Source: an uncultured Clostridium sp.
GTDB taxonomy: Bacteria > Bacillota_A > Clostridia > Lachnospirales > Lachnospiraceae
Direction: 5' to 3'
DNA length: 12,060 bases
Assembly (NCBI GenBank): GCA_945836785.1
Contig: CAMAMD010000027.1
Coordinates: forward strand, 1 to 12,060
The notes under the pieces are model-generated. The model saw only the letters and a program-made list of their open reading frames with translations. It made no database searches and was not told where the DNA came from. The position numbers and the translations under genes were made by a program. Below, piece by piece: positions 1-8,002 of the stretch (position 1 is the stretch's first letter; every line of letters starts with the position of its first letter).

Positions 1-678
1 AAAAAGAATAATTTCCTTATTGTGACCAATTTTGATAATCTTAACATTGCATTTGATGTAGAATCCGTACTTGGGATTAACAGAGTATCATGGTCGGACG
101 TTGTGAAGCCGGACTCTACTGTGAGCGGACCTGGAACAGGAATCGCTACAGGTATTATCAAGGATCAAGATAAGCTTTTAATTATTCTGGATTTTGAGCG
201 TATTGTTGAAGGAATATGTCCGGAGACAAGCTTGAAGGTTTCCCAGGTAGAGGGTTTGAGTGATAGGGCGAGAAATGACATTCCTGTACTTGTTGTGGAG
301 GATTCGTTGATGCTTTGTCAGCTGATAAAAGATTCATTACATACAGCGGGATATACGAAACTTACGGTCAAGAATAATGGACAGGAAGCATGGGATTATT
401 TGACAGAGCTAAAGCGAAACAATGGTGTCGAATATGGAGCGAAATGTATTATCACGGATATTGAAATGCCACAGATGGATGGACATCACCTGATAAAATT
501 GATTCGTGAAACAGACGGATTGAAACATATACCGATTATCGTATTTTCTTCTCTGATAAACGAAGATATGAAACGTAAGGGAGAGCTGCTCGGTGCGAAT
601 GCACAGATCAGTAAACCGGAAATCGGAAAGCTTGTCAGTATACTGGATAATCTGGTTGCTGAACAAATATATGGATAA
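1..678 (+). CDS. cheV: CheV-type chemotaxis coupling protein (CheW domain + receiver), 5'-truncated by window edge
   Basis: CheV proteins couple chemoreceptors to the CheA kinase through a CheW-like domain and adjust signalling through a C-terminal receiver, in the cytoplasmic receptor array. The frame is open from base 1, and the residues before the GTG at 22 (KNNFLIV) continue the CheW-like fold, so the true start lies upstream and the GTG is internal. Counting from base 1, residues 1-80 are the end of a CheW-like domain, with the typical 'VLGINRVSW' and 'ILDFERIV' strands. Residues 95-220 are a receiver: acidic pocket E100-D101, phosphoacceptor D153 in 'TDIEMPQMDG', S183 at the Thr/Ser switch position and K205 in 'SKP', all intact. 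Family members are about 300 residues, so roughly 75 are missing. The receiver looks functional. Plain fusion of the two domains, and absence of any output domain, makes CheV the best call. Confidence 0.9.
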   Translation, partial: KKNNFLIVTNFDNLNIAFDVESVLGINRVSWSDVVKPDSTVSGPGTGIATGIIKDQDKLLIILDFERIVEGICPETSLKVSQVEGLSDRARNDIPVLVVEDSLMLCQLIKDSLHTAGYTKLTVKNNGQEAWDYLTELKRNNGVEYGAKCIITDIEMPQMDGHHLIKLIRETDGLKHIPIIVFSSLINEDMKRKGELLGANAQISKPEIGKLVSILDNLVAEQIYG

Positions 679-683
679 TATGA

Positions 684-707
684 ATGCCGGTGGTTTGCTG
701 CCGGCAT
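684..707 (+). terminator. Hairpin downstream of cheV, possible weak terminator
   Basis: ATGCCGG (684-690) pairs with CCGGCAT (701-707) around a 10-nt loop, and the inner bases can extend the stem by three pairs, two of them wobble. It starts 6 nt after the cheV stop codon and lies before the argD ribosome binding site. There is no run of T directly after it (next bases are ATACATTTCAATTT), so intrinsic termination would be weak. It may instead protect an mRNA end or cause partial read-through into argD. No convincing promoter is visible between it and argD. Confidence 0.35.
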
Positions 708-735
708 ATACATTTCAATTTAAGAGGTGGAAAGA

Positions 736-1965
736 ATGAAATTACAGGATACGGGAAAGACTAAGGAAGAACTGAAAGAACTGTATAACACTTATTTTTA
801 TGAGACATTCAAGCGCTTTGATTTCGTGGCGGATCAGGGAGAAGGTTCCTATGTTATGGATGAAAGCGGGAAAAAATATCTGGATTTTATGGCGGGTATT
901 GCTGTAAATTCGGCAGGACACTGCAACAAAAAGGTTGTTCAGGCTATAATTGACCAGTGTCAATCCATGATGCATGCATCGAATTATTGCTACACAGTAC
1001 CGCAGGCGATGGCAGCGGAATTGATCTGTAAGTCAATCGGGATGGAAAAAATATATTTTCAGAATTCCGGAGCTGAAGCAAATGAAGTTATGATTAAGCT
1101 GGCCAGAAAATATGGTAAGGATAATTTTGGACCAGAGCGTTATCATATTGTTACAGCATATAACAGTTTTCACGGAAGGACGCTGGCGACACTTGCAGCG
1201 ACAGGACAGCCGGGGACTGCGATTCAAAAAAATTATGATCCGATGATTCCGGGATTTTCTTATGCGGAATATAATAATCTGTCATCCTTTGAGGCAGCAT
1301 GCACGGAAAATACCATTGCTATTATGGTTGAGCCGGTGCAGGGAGAGGGTGGTGTGATTCCAGCCACAAAGGAATTCCTTCAGGGATTGCGAAAGCTGTG
1401 TGATGAGAGAAATATGCTCCTGTTATTTGATGAGGTACAGACAGGATGGGGGCGTACCGGAAGCCTGATGGCTTATATGGGATATGACGTGAAACCGGAT
1501 GCTGTTAGTATGGCAAAGGCAATGGGCGGTGGTATGCCGATTGGCGCTATGTGCACCAGCAGTAAGCTTGCTCTTACATTTGGTCCGGGGGCACATGGTA
1601 GCACATTTGCGGGAAATCCGGTGGCTTGTGCGGCTGCTTATGCACAAATCGAAGAAATTATTGAGAATCATCTGCCGGAAAATTCGGATAAAATAGGAGC
1701 TTATTTTAGAAAAAAACTGGAACAGCTGCCTGATGTGAAAGAGGTGCGTGGCAGAGGCCTTATGATTGGTGTGGAATTTAACCATGATATTGCCACAGAT
1801 GTGAAATATAATGCGGCAGACGAAGGGCTGTTAATTACAGCTGTCCGTCCGGCGGTAATCAGACTGGTACCACCACTTAATATAACAGAGACGGAGTGTA
1901 ATCAGGCATTTGAGATATTGCATAACGTGATATCGGACATAATCAATAAGCATGAGGTGAAATAG
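736..1965 (+). CDS. argD: Acetylornithine aminotransferase-type class III PLP aminotransferase
   Basis: A 409-residue fold-type I PLP enzyme. ArgD converts N-acetylglutamate 5-semialdehyde and glutamate to N2-acetylornithine and 2-oxoglutarate in arginine synthesis. Visible motifs: 'NSGAEANE' (110-117, cofactor phosphate binding), 'FHGRT' (145-149), 'VEPVQGEGG' (198-206), 'FDEVQTGWGRTG' (231-242) with the PLP-ring Asp, Schiff-base lysine K261 in 'MAKAMGGG', and 'GSTFAGNP' (288-295). Length fits ArgD (about 390-410). The ATG at 736 is chosen over the in-frame GTG at 727 because AGGTGG (725-730) sits 5 nt before it and overlaps the GTG. No other arginine genes are in the window, so a related activity (succinylornithine, ornithine or GABA transamination) is possible. 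It is followed after 2 nt by the aminopeptidase gene, indicating co-transcription. Confidence 0.85.
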   Translation: MKLQDTGKTKEELKELYNTYFYETFKRFDFVADQGEGSYVMDESGKKYLDFMAGIAVNSAGHCNKKVVQAIIDQCQSMMHASNYCYTVPQAMAAELICKSIGMEKIYFQNSGAEANEVMIKLARKYGKDNFGPERYHIVTAYNSFHGRTLATLAATGQPGTAIQKNYDPMIPGFSYAEYNNLSSFEAACTENTIAIMVEPVQGEGGVIPATKEFLQGLRKLCDERNMLLLFDEVQTGWGRTGSLMAYMGYDVKPDAVSMAKAMGGGMPIGAMCTSSKLALTFGPGAHGSTFAGNPVACAAAYAQIEEIIENHLPENSDKIGAYFRKKLEQLPDVKEVRGRGLMIGVEFNHDIATDVKYNAADEGLLITAVRPAVIRLVPPLNITETECNQAFEILHNVISDIINKHEVK

Positions 1966-1967
1966 AT

Positions 1968-3347
1968 ATGGAAAGAAAAAATGCATGGACGACATATAAG
2001 GAAGAGGATATTCAGGAGCTTGACAAAGTCTGTGATGGATATCGTGCCTTTTTGGATGCCGGAAAGACAGAAAGGGAATGTGTAAAAGAAATTGTCAGGA
2101 TGGCAGAGGACAGGGGATATCGCAATCTGGCTGATGTCGCAAAAGAGGGAAGCCTGCTTCAGGCCGGCGATAAAGTATACCATGTGTGCATGGATAAAAC
2201 GGTTGCAATGTTTAACATTGGAACAGAGAGTCTGGAACAGGGGATGAATATTTTAGGGGCACATATTGACTCACCGCGCATGGATGTAAAGCAGAATCCA
2301 TTGTATGAAAACGGAGATTTTGCGTATCTTGATACACATTACTATGGTGGAATCAAGAAATATCAGTGGGTCGCACTGCCGCTTGCGATTCATGGTGTTG
2401 TGTGTAAAAAGGATGGAAACGTGATAGATATATCCATTGGTGATAATGACGGGGATCCGGTTTTTTGTGTATCTGATTTGTTGGTTCACCTTGCGGGTGA
2501 ACAGATGGAGAAAAAAGCCAATAAAGTGATTGAGGGAGAGAATCTTGACATTCTTTTTGGCAGTAAAAAACTGGCGGATCAGGATAAGGATGCTGTAAAG
2601 AATGGAATATTGGAACTGTTGAAGAAACAGTATGACATTGAGGAAGAGGATTTTATATCTGCGGAGCTTGAGGTGGTGCCGGCAGGAAAAGCCAGAGAAG
2701 CGGGAATAGACAGAAGTATGATTATGGCTTATGGGCAGGATGACAGAGTGTGTGCCTATACATCACTTATGGCTATGCTTGCAGTTGACGACGTAAAAAG
2801 AACGACATGCTGTCTGCTTACCGATAAGGAAGAGATAGGAAGTGTAGGGGCAACAGGAATGCGTTCAAGATTTTTTGAAAATTCGGTTGCCGAACTGATG
2901 AATCTGATGGGACAATTCAGTGAAATTGCATTGAGGAGATGTCTGGCTTCATCGTGTATGCTTTCGTCGGATGTTAATGCAGCATATGATCCTTTGTTTG
3001 CAAGTGCATTCGATAAGAATAATGCATCATACTTTGGAAGAGGTATGGTTTTCAGTAAATTTACCGGCTCCAGAGGAAAATCCGGTTCCAATGATGCAAA
3101 TGCAGAATATATTGCCCGGATACGGAAGATGATGGATGAGAATGATATCTGTTATCAGACCGCCGAGTTGGGTAAGGTTGATGTAGGCGGCGGAGGAACG
3201 ATTGCGTATATTTTGTCCCTTTATGGTATGGAAGTCATAGATTGTGGTGTTGCCGTGCTTAACATGCATGCTCCGTGGGAAGTTACATCCAAGGCCGATA
3301 TCTATGAAACATTGAAAGGATATAAGGTATTTCTGAGAGAGGCATAA
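1968..3347 (+). CDS. M18 family zinc aminopeptidase
   Basis: A 459-residue cytoplasmic metallo-aminopeptidase of the M18 (aspartyl aminopeptidase / aminopeptidase I) family, which removes N-terminal residues from peptides using two metal ions. The ligands and catalytic residues expected for M18 are all visible: H99 and D101 in 'GAHIDSPRMD', bridging D259 in 'GQDDR', catalytic E288 and metal-binding E289 in 'TDKEEIGS', D335 in 'SSDVNAAYD', and H434 in 'LNMHAPWEV'. 'SLYGMEVIDCGVAVLNMHAP' is the typical C-terminal signature. The length fits the longer bacterial group often named apeA rather than the shorter apeB, but I leave the symbol open. AGGTGA (1955-1960) lies 7 nt before the ATG and overlaps the end of argD, so the two genes are probably translationally coupled. 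Likely role: intracellular peptide turnover. Confidence 0.9.
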   Translation: MERKNAWTTYKEEDIQELDKVCDGYRAFLDAGKTERECVKEIVRMAEDRGYRNLADVAKEGSLLQAGDKVYHVCMDKTVAMFNIGTESLEQGMNILGAHIDSPRMDVKQNPLYENGDFAYLDTHYYGGIKKYQWVALPLAIHGVVCKKDGNVIDISIGDNDGDPVFCVSDLLVHLAGEQMEKKANKVIEGENLDILFGSKKLADQDKDAVKNGILELLKKQYDIEEEDFISAELEVVPAGKAREAGIDRSMIMAYGQDDRVCAYTSLMAMLAVDDVKRTTCCLLTDKEEIGSVGATGMRSRFFENSVAELMNLMGQFSEIALRRCLASSCMLSSDVNAAYDPLFASAFDKNNASYFGRGMVFSKFTGSRGKSGSNDANAEYIARIRKMMDENDICYQTAELGKVDVGGGGTIAYILSLYGMEVIDCGVAVLNMHAPWEVTSKADIYETLKGYKVFLREA

Positions 3348-3354
3348 ATCACTT

Positions 3355-6300
3355 ATGAGCAAGAATAGAACATGGACGAGAATAGTAGCAATTACAATGG
3401 CATTCCTTATGGTATGCCTTTTTCTCGTGCCTGCGGAACATTCTTTGGCGAAGGATACATTTACAGCGCAGTTTATGCAAACTGTATATAATCAAAAAAA
3501 TGGTATCGGAAGTAATGAAGTAAATTGTTTGTATCAATCAACCAGCGGTTATATATGGGTTGGTACTGATGGGGGACTGTACCGTTCGAATGGTGCGGAA
3601 TTTCAAAGTATCAATTTGTGGGATACGGACAGGACAGATGTATATTCTATCAATTGTATCACGCAGGATACGCAGGGAAGAGTCTGGATTGGTACAGACA
3701 ACTATGGACTGTTTTATATCGAGGATGGAGAGGATTATCATTTACAGGATGAGTATTATAACGGAATTAAATCAATCCACGATATATGTCAGACTGAAGA
3801 CGGGACGATATATGTGGCAACATCTCAGGGACTCTATATATGTGAGCTGGGTGATGACCAGATTATGCATTTGAAATCGCATCCTGAGGCTTCCCTGAAT
3901 GGTTTGGACATTAAAGATATAGAAGCAAAGGAGGACAGCATTTGGCTGCTGGACTCAAATAATAACATTCATATCGTGAATAGTGAGGAGATACAATACA
4001 CAATCAGCACACCTGATTTGATTAGTGATGACCTGACATGTCTCAAACTGATCGGGAATGAGATATATGTCGGAAGTACAGGCCGTGAAATACTGTGTTT
4101 TAGAAGCAGGGCATCCTATTCTAAATTGGCAGTAGGAGTAGAGGGCATCAATGGCATGATGACCGATGCAAACGGTTATCTTTGGGTATGGGCCGATAAC
4201 GGAATCGGATACATTGACACATCAGATAGCTTTGTGAAGGTAAATGACTGTGAAATAGACAGTTATCTGTCCGATATGATTCAGGATTATGAGGGGAATT
4301 ACTGGATTGCTTCGAACAGGCTGGGACTGCTTCTGCTGAGTCCGAGCAAATTTGTGGATTATAATATGTACACAGGTATGCAGGAGACTATGGTGAATGC
4401 TGTGTACACATATCAGAGTAAAAAATATATTGGTTCCGATGCAGGATTAATTTTATATGATGCTGCGGGGGAACGTCTTAATAACGAGCTGACGGATATG
4501 TTGAATGGAATCAGTGTCCGTCATATCACAAGTGATACAAGGGGAAACTTATGGATCAGTACATACAGAAAGTATGGGTTAGTGAAAGTTGAACCGGACG
4601 GAACTATCACGAATTATGGGCGAGGTTTTGATTTGCCGAGCTTGTCCATTAACTGCACATTAGAATTGAGCAACGGATTGATTGCAGCTGCTACGGAAGA
4701 TGGTATTGCAATTATGGATAAGTCTGGTGATGTAAAATACACCTATGCGGAGGATGAGGGACTTCTTTATTCAAATGTAACCTGCCTGTACCAGGGCACA
4801 GATAAAAAGCTATATGCCGGAACAGATGGTGGAGGTATCTATGTTATTACAATTGGAACAGAGGAAGAGGTTGAGAATTATAGTATTGATGACGGTTTAA
4901 ATTCTAATGTAATTACTTCCATTGAGGCAGGAGAGCAGGGCGTTTGGATAGGTACAGATAATGGTTTGTGTTTTTTTAATGAATCATTTAGGAGTATCAG
5001 TAACATTGAATTTTCCAACAGCATTTATGACGTATTAATAAAGGATAAAACTGTATGGATCATAGGCTCTATGGGTGTGTTGCGTTCAACGGAAGATGAA
5101 CTGCTGGGTAATCAGGGATTATCCGGACGATATATGGATGCGAATGACGGTTTATCCAAGACGATTAACACAACCGGAAATAGTTATATTGATGAGAATA
5201 ATTTGATGTATGTATGTTGCGATACAGGTATATGCGTTCTGGACACGAAAAATATCGTATATAATGAGATTGCACCTAAAATAAGGGTGACGGCTGTAGA
5301 TGTAGATGGTGTGACCTATGAATTCGATGATTTGGCTGACGGTCTTAAAATAGATAGTGACGTATCGAGGATTACTATCGATTTTGCTGTGTTCAGTTAT
5401 AGCAATCGTGGCAATATACAGGTTGAGTATTCTTTGAAGGGATTTGATGAAGAGCCCATAGTCATAAGCGGTCTGGATGTGATGGAGGCGGTTTACACAA
5501 ATCTGGACGGAGGAACCTATGAGTTTACAATCAGTGCACACAATGGTGACGGAACCATGTGTGAAAGTGAGGTTTCGTTCACCATTGAAAAGGAAAACAG
5601 CTTTTTTGAAAATCCATCGGCAAGAATAATAATGCTTGTGGCTATTTTAGTTGCGGTCGTAGTTGCAATTTTTGCCATTCTTCGTGTCAGAAAAATGTTG
5701 CAGAGCAACAGTACGGCTTTAGAAAAATTGTCCAGAGAGCATGAGGAGGCAATTAAATCAAGCAGTGCAAAAAATGACTATCTTGCAAATATGAGTAACG
5801 AAATAAAGACACCGATCAATGCAATGATGGTAAAAGCTGATGAATTACTTCACGTTTTTGAAAATGATGCGGAAAAGAAATCGAAAATTCAAAGTATATA
5901 TGATATCGGAAAGGAGATTATCGATAAGGTTGACGATATCATTCTGCTTGCTAAGATCGAAGCGGGAAAAGTGGTTGCGGAAGAGTCGACATACTCGATT
6001 TCCAACATGATATATGAGCTTGCAGAGGCGAGCAGGGAGCATATTGGTGATAAACCGGTTAAATTCTTTGTGGAGCTGGGGGAAATTATATCGGATAATG
6101 TCATAGGTGACAGCAAGAAAATATCGGATATTTTAAATCGTATTTTGGATAATGCAGTAAAATATACAAAAGAGGGTTCCGTTACATTGTCGGTTGACTG
6201 CTATGAATATGCAGATAAGGCCCATCATGATATGATGAATGTTGTATTTACCGTTTCTGATACGGGAATCGGTATACAGGAGGACAGACTGGATAGCCTG

Positions 6301-7635
6301 TTTGAGGTATATAATATTGTCGATAATGCAAAGAGCGGTATTCATGCCGGAAATGGTGTGGGATTAGCTATCGCTAAGGGGTATGCAGATTTAATCCGGG
6401 GTGAGATTGAGGTGGAGAGTATGTATGGTTCCGGTTCAACCTTCTCTCTGTCTGTGATTCAAAAGATTGCTGATAAAAATGCATCTAATCATGTGATTGC
6501 AAAAATCGAAGGAACAGTGTCCAAGGAGATTGCAGATAAGCTGTGGCTTCCGGATGTAAATGCACTTTTGGTGGATGATGATGATGTCAGCAGGGAAGTC
6601 TCCGCAAAAATACTGCAACAGTTTGAAATGAAAGTGGATGTGGCATCCTCCGGTGTCGGAGCAATTGATATGGTTATGAATCATGAATATGATGTCGTAT
6701 TTATGGATCTTTCCATGCCGATTATGAATGGTATGGATGCCATGCGGGAAATTCGTGAGATAGAGGGTGACACCTATGCGTATCTGCCGATAATTGCAAT
6801 GGATACGAATGCCATTGAGGAGAATAAAGAGAGATTGCTCGGAGAAGGTTTTACGGATAGTCTGCTTAAACCGATTGAACCGAGAAGAATCGCTGCCATT
6901 TTGCGAGATTGTCTTCCACAGAGCAAGATAAAGGAAAAATCCAGCGACACAGAACAGTATATTGCGGGTTCAAGATATGGAGAAGGTCTGGAAAGACTGA
7001 AATCTTATATTGACGTTGGAGAAACAATTGAAAAAATTGGCGGAAGCATTGATGTCTACAATAAACTAATTGTGACCTACTATAATCAGAATTCTGCAGC
7101 TATCGAAGAATTGTATGATAAGATGGGGAAGGATGCTCGTGGTTTTAAGGCAAAGATACATGCGATCAGAACAAATAGTGCCAGCATAGGAGCAAACAGT
7201 TTATCTAAGGAGGCTTCAAAAATGGAGGCGGCTATCAATATCGGAAATCGTGATTATGTAAAGGATAATCTGGAGGATTTCACGGACCATTTATTGGATG
7301 TGCTTTTAGCCGTTGAGGAATACATTTCATATATGGATAGTGTTTCGGGATTCTCTGATGAGGAATATGCAGCTCAAAAAGCAAAGGAGAGAGAGCAGCA
7401 GGAGAAATCTGATGAGACGGTAAATATGATACCTATGGATGTATTGGAAACCATGAAATATGATGCATTGGCAGGAGAGTTTGACAGTGTAGAGGAAAAT
7501 ATGAATATTTTGCTTAAAGGACAATATACCGGTGAAGACAATGAATTTATAATTGTACTTGGTCAGGCTGTAAAGGATAAAAATATTCAGGTTATTGATG
7601 AATTGATAACGACGTATTTTGATCTTAAAGTATAG
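3355..7635 (+). CDS. Giant hybrid sensor: Reg_prop propeller, Y_Y_Y, TM, degenerate HisKA (His to Asn), HATPase, REC, Hpt
   Basis: A 1426-residue membrane sensor. Residues 9-26 are a hydrophobic signal or anchor ending near 'HSLA'. Residues 38-630 hold repeated propeller strands of the Reg_prop type ('[12 protein letters not shown]' at 66, '[13 protein letters not shown]' at 108, similar at 150, 274, 314, 397, 485, 528). About 643-745 is a Y_Y_Y-like Ig domain and 758-776 a transmembrane helix, followed by a linker helix. The HisKA region (803-870) reads 'NEIKTP' where kinases have 'HEIRTP': the phosphoacceptor His is N815 (AAC). The HATPase keeps the N-box (N933), 'DTGIG' (969-973) and 'GNGVGL' (999-1004). 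A receiver follows (D1074-D1077, D1118, K1172; D1150 where Thr/Ser is usual), then Hpt with H1269, and an acidic helical tail. It starts 7 nt after the aminopeptidase; GAGAGG is 12 nt upstream, so translational coupling is likely. No DNA-binding partner is nearby. The ligand is unknown; Reg_prop sensors often sense carbohydrates. Confidence 0.88.
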   Translation: MSKNRTWTRIVAITMAFLMVCLFLVPAEHSLAKDTFTAQFMQTVYNQKNGIGSNEVNCLYQSTSGYIWVGTDGGLYRSNGAEFQSINLWDTDRTDVYSINCITQDTQGRVWIGTDNYGLFYIEDGEDYHLQDEYYNGIKSIHDICQTEDGTIYVATSQGLYICELGDDQIMHLKSHPEASLNGLDIKDIEAKEDSIWLLDSNNNIHIVNSEEIQYTISTPDLISDDLTCLKLIGNEIYVGSTGREILCFRSRASYSKLAVGVEGINGMMTDANGYLWVWADNGIGYIDTSDSFVKVNDCEIDSYLSDMIQDYEGNYWIASNRLGLLLLSPSKFVDYNMYTGMQETMVNAVYTYQSKKYIGSDAGLILYDAAGERLNNELTDMLNGISVRHITSDTRGNLWISTYRKYGLVKVEPDGTITNYGRGFDLPSLSINCTLELSNGLIAAATEDGIAIMDKSGDVKYTYAEDEGLLYSNVTCLYQGTDKKLYAGTDGGGIYVITIGTEEEVENYSIDDGLNSNVITSIEAGEQGVWIGTDNGLCFFNESFRSISNIEFSNSIYDVLIKDKTVWIIGSMGVLRSTEDELLGNQGLSGRYMDANDGLSKTINTTGNSYIDENNLMYVCCDTGICVLDTKNIVYNEIAPKIRVTAVDVDGVTYEFDDLADGLKIDSDVSRITIDFAVFSYSNRGNIQVEYSLKGFDEEPIVISGLDVMEAVYTNLDGGTYEFTISAHNGDGTMCESEVSFTIEKENSFFENPSARIIMLVAILVAVVVAIFAILRVRKMLQSNSTALEKLSREHEEAIKSSSAKNDYLANMSNEIKTPINAMMVKADELLHVFENDAEKKSKIQSIYDIGKEIIDKVDDIILLAKIEAGKVVAEESTYSISNMIYELAEASREHIGDKPVKFFVELGEIISDNVIGDSKKISDILNRILDNAVKYTKEGSVTLSVDCYEYADKAHHDMMNVVFTVSDTGIGIQEDRLDSLFEVYNIVDNAKSGIHAGNGVGLAIAKGYADLIRGEIEVESMYGSGSTFSLSVIQKIADKNASNHVIAKIEGTVSKEIADKLWLPDVNALLVDDDDVSREVSAKILQQFEMKVDVASSGVGAIDMVMNHEYDVVFMDLSMPIMNGMDAMREIREIEGDTYAYLPIIAMDTNAIEENKERLLGEGFTDSLLKPIEPRRIAAILRDCLPQSKIKEKSSDTEQYIAGSRYGEGLERLKSYIDVGETIEKIGGSIDVYNKLIVTYYNQNSAAIEELYDKMGKDARGFKAKIHAIRTNSASIGANSLSKEASKMEAAINIGNRDYVKDNLEDFTDHLLDVLLAVEEYISYMDSVSGFSDEEYAAQKAKEREQQEKSDETVNMIPMDVLETMKYDALAGEFDSVEENMNILLKGQYTGEDNEFIIVLGQAVKDKNIQVIDELITTYFDLKV

Positions 7636-7678
7636 TGAGGAATGGACAAATGTCTACAACTTTTTAGCAGACAGCAAA

Positions 7679-7711
7679 CACGGGAAGTCAGTAAAATAAA
7701 GGCTTCCCGTG
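7679..7711 (-). terminator. 9-bp stem-loop between the sensor gene and tRNA-Gly, probable terminator
   Basis: CACGGGAAG (7679-7687) pairs perfectly with CTTCCCGTG (7703-7711) around a 15-nt A/T-rich loop. It lies 11 nt past the 3' end of the minus-strand tRNA-Gly and 43 nt past the sensor stop codon on the + strand. On the minus strand the stem is followed by TTTGCTGTCTGCT, a weak T tract; on the + strand it is followed by GAAATAAAAAAG. It probably ends or processes the tRNA transcript and may act on both converging transcripts. Confidence 0.5.
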
Positions 7712-7722
7712 AAATAAAAAAG

Positions 7723-7794
<72 letters not shown>

Positions 7795-7836
7795 AAAACC
7801 TGTATTTATTTTGCCGTTTCCTTAACGACAAGACAT

Positions 7837-7865
7837 ATATTAACATACAGATTCGAGAGTGTCAA
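7837..7865 (-). promoter_or_regulatory. Sigma-A promoter for tRNA-Gly
   Basis: On the minus strand, a perfect -35 TTGACA (7865-7860) is separated by 17 nt from TAATAT (7842-7837), preceded by TG at the extended -10 position (TGTTAATAT). Transcription would start near 7830, giving about 35 nt of leader before the tRNA 5' end at 7794. Directly upstream of the -35 lie A and T tracts (7867-7892) that resemble an UP element, as expected for a stable-RNA promoter. Confidence 0.8.
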
Positions 7866-7866
7866 C

Positions 7867-7892
7867 AAAAAAATCCCCTTTTTTTAAAAAAA
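7867..7892. other. A/T-tract block between divergent promoters, with a 14-bp perfect palindrome
   Basis: The + strand shows A7 (7867-7873), T, CCCC, T7 (7879-7885) and A7 (7886-7892). TTTTTTTAAAAAAA at 7879-7892 is a perfect palindrome. The block ends 1 nt before the tRNA promoter -35 and lies about 30 nt upstream of the + strand promoter -35. It could be a UP element for the tRNA promoter or intrinsically curved DNA. A T7 run after a CCCC stretch without a stem does not make a terminator. Confidence 0.5.
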
Positions 7893-7922
7893 TTTCTCTC
7901 AGCATTTCAAACCATACTGTAA

Positions 7923-7951
7923 TTGACTTTTTCTTCTGTCATGCTTATAAT
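7923..7951 (+). promoter_or_regulatory. Sigma-A promoter of the glycan operon
   Basis: TTGACT (7923-7928) and a perfect TATAAT (7946-7951) are separated by exactly 17 nt, close to the sigma-A consensus. Transcription should begin near 7958-7960, giving a leader of about 45 nt before the glycosyltransferase ATG at 8003. No other promoter of this quality lies between here and 11967, so it probably drives all four downstream genes. Confidence 0.85.
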
Positions 7952-7958
7952 CATACAC

Positions 7959-7978
7959 AGTGGACAGAAATGTTCATT
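7959..7978 (+). promoter_or_regulatory. 5'-terminal mRNA stem-loop with GAAA tetraloop, or small operator
   Basis: AGTGGACA (7959-7966) can pair with TGTTCATT (7971-7978) through 8 pairs, two of them G-U, closing on a GAAA tetraloop of the GNRA class. It begins at the predicted transcription start of the glycan operon, so it would be the very 5' end of the mRNA. Such stem-loops often protect mRNA from 5' decay. As DNA, TGGACA-N4-TGTTCA is also an imperfect dyad just downstream of the -10 and could be a repressor site. Confidence 0.45.
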
Positions 7979-8002
7979 TAGTATACTTATGTGAGGAAAC
8001 AG

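Noticed and set aside
22..24. GTG as the start of the CheV gene
   Set aside because: The frame is open upstream to base 1 and the residues before the GTG continue the CheW-like domain, so the gene begins outside the window.
1499..1785. Frames of 65 and 120 codons inside argD
   Set aside because: They are shadows of a complete aminotransferase reading frame with all active-site motifs in place.
3538..5300. Repeated W-[IV]-G-T-D motifs as DNA repeats
   Set aside because: They repeat at protein level with about 40-residue spacing, as expected for beta-propeller blades, and the DNA is not repeated closely enough to be a DNA repeat.
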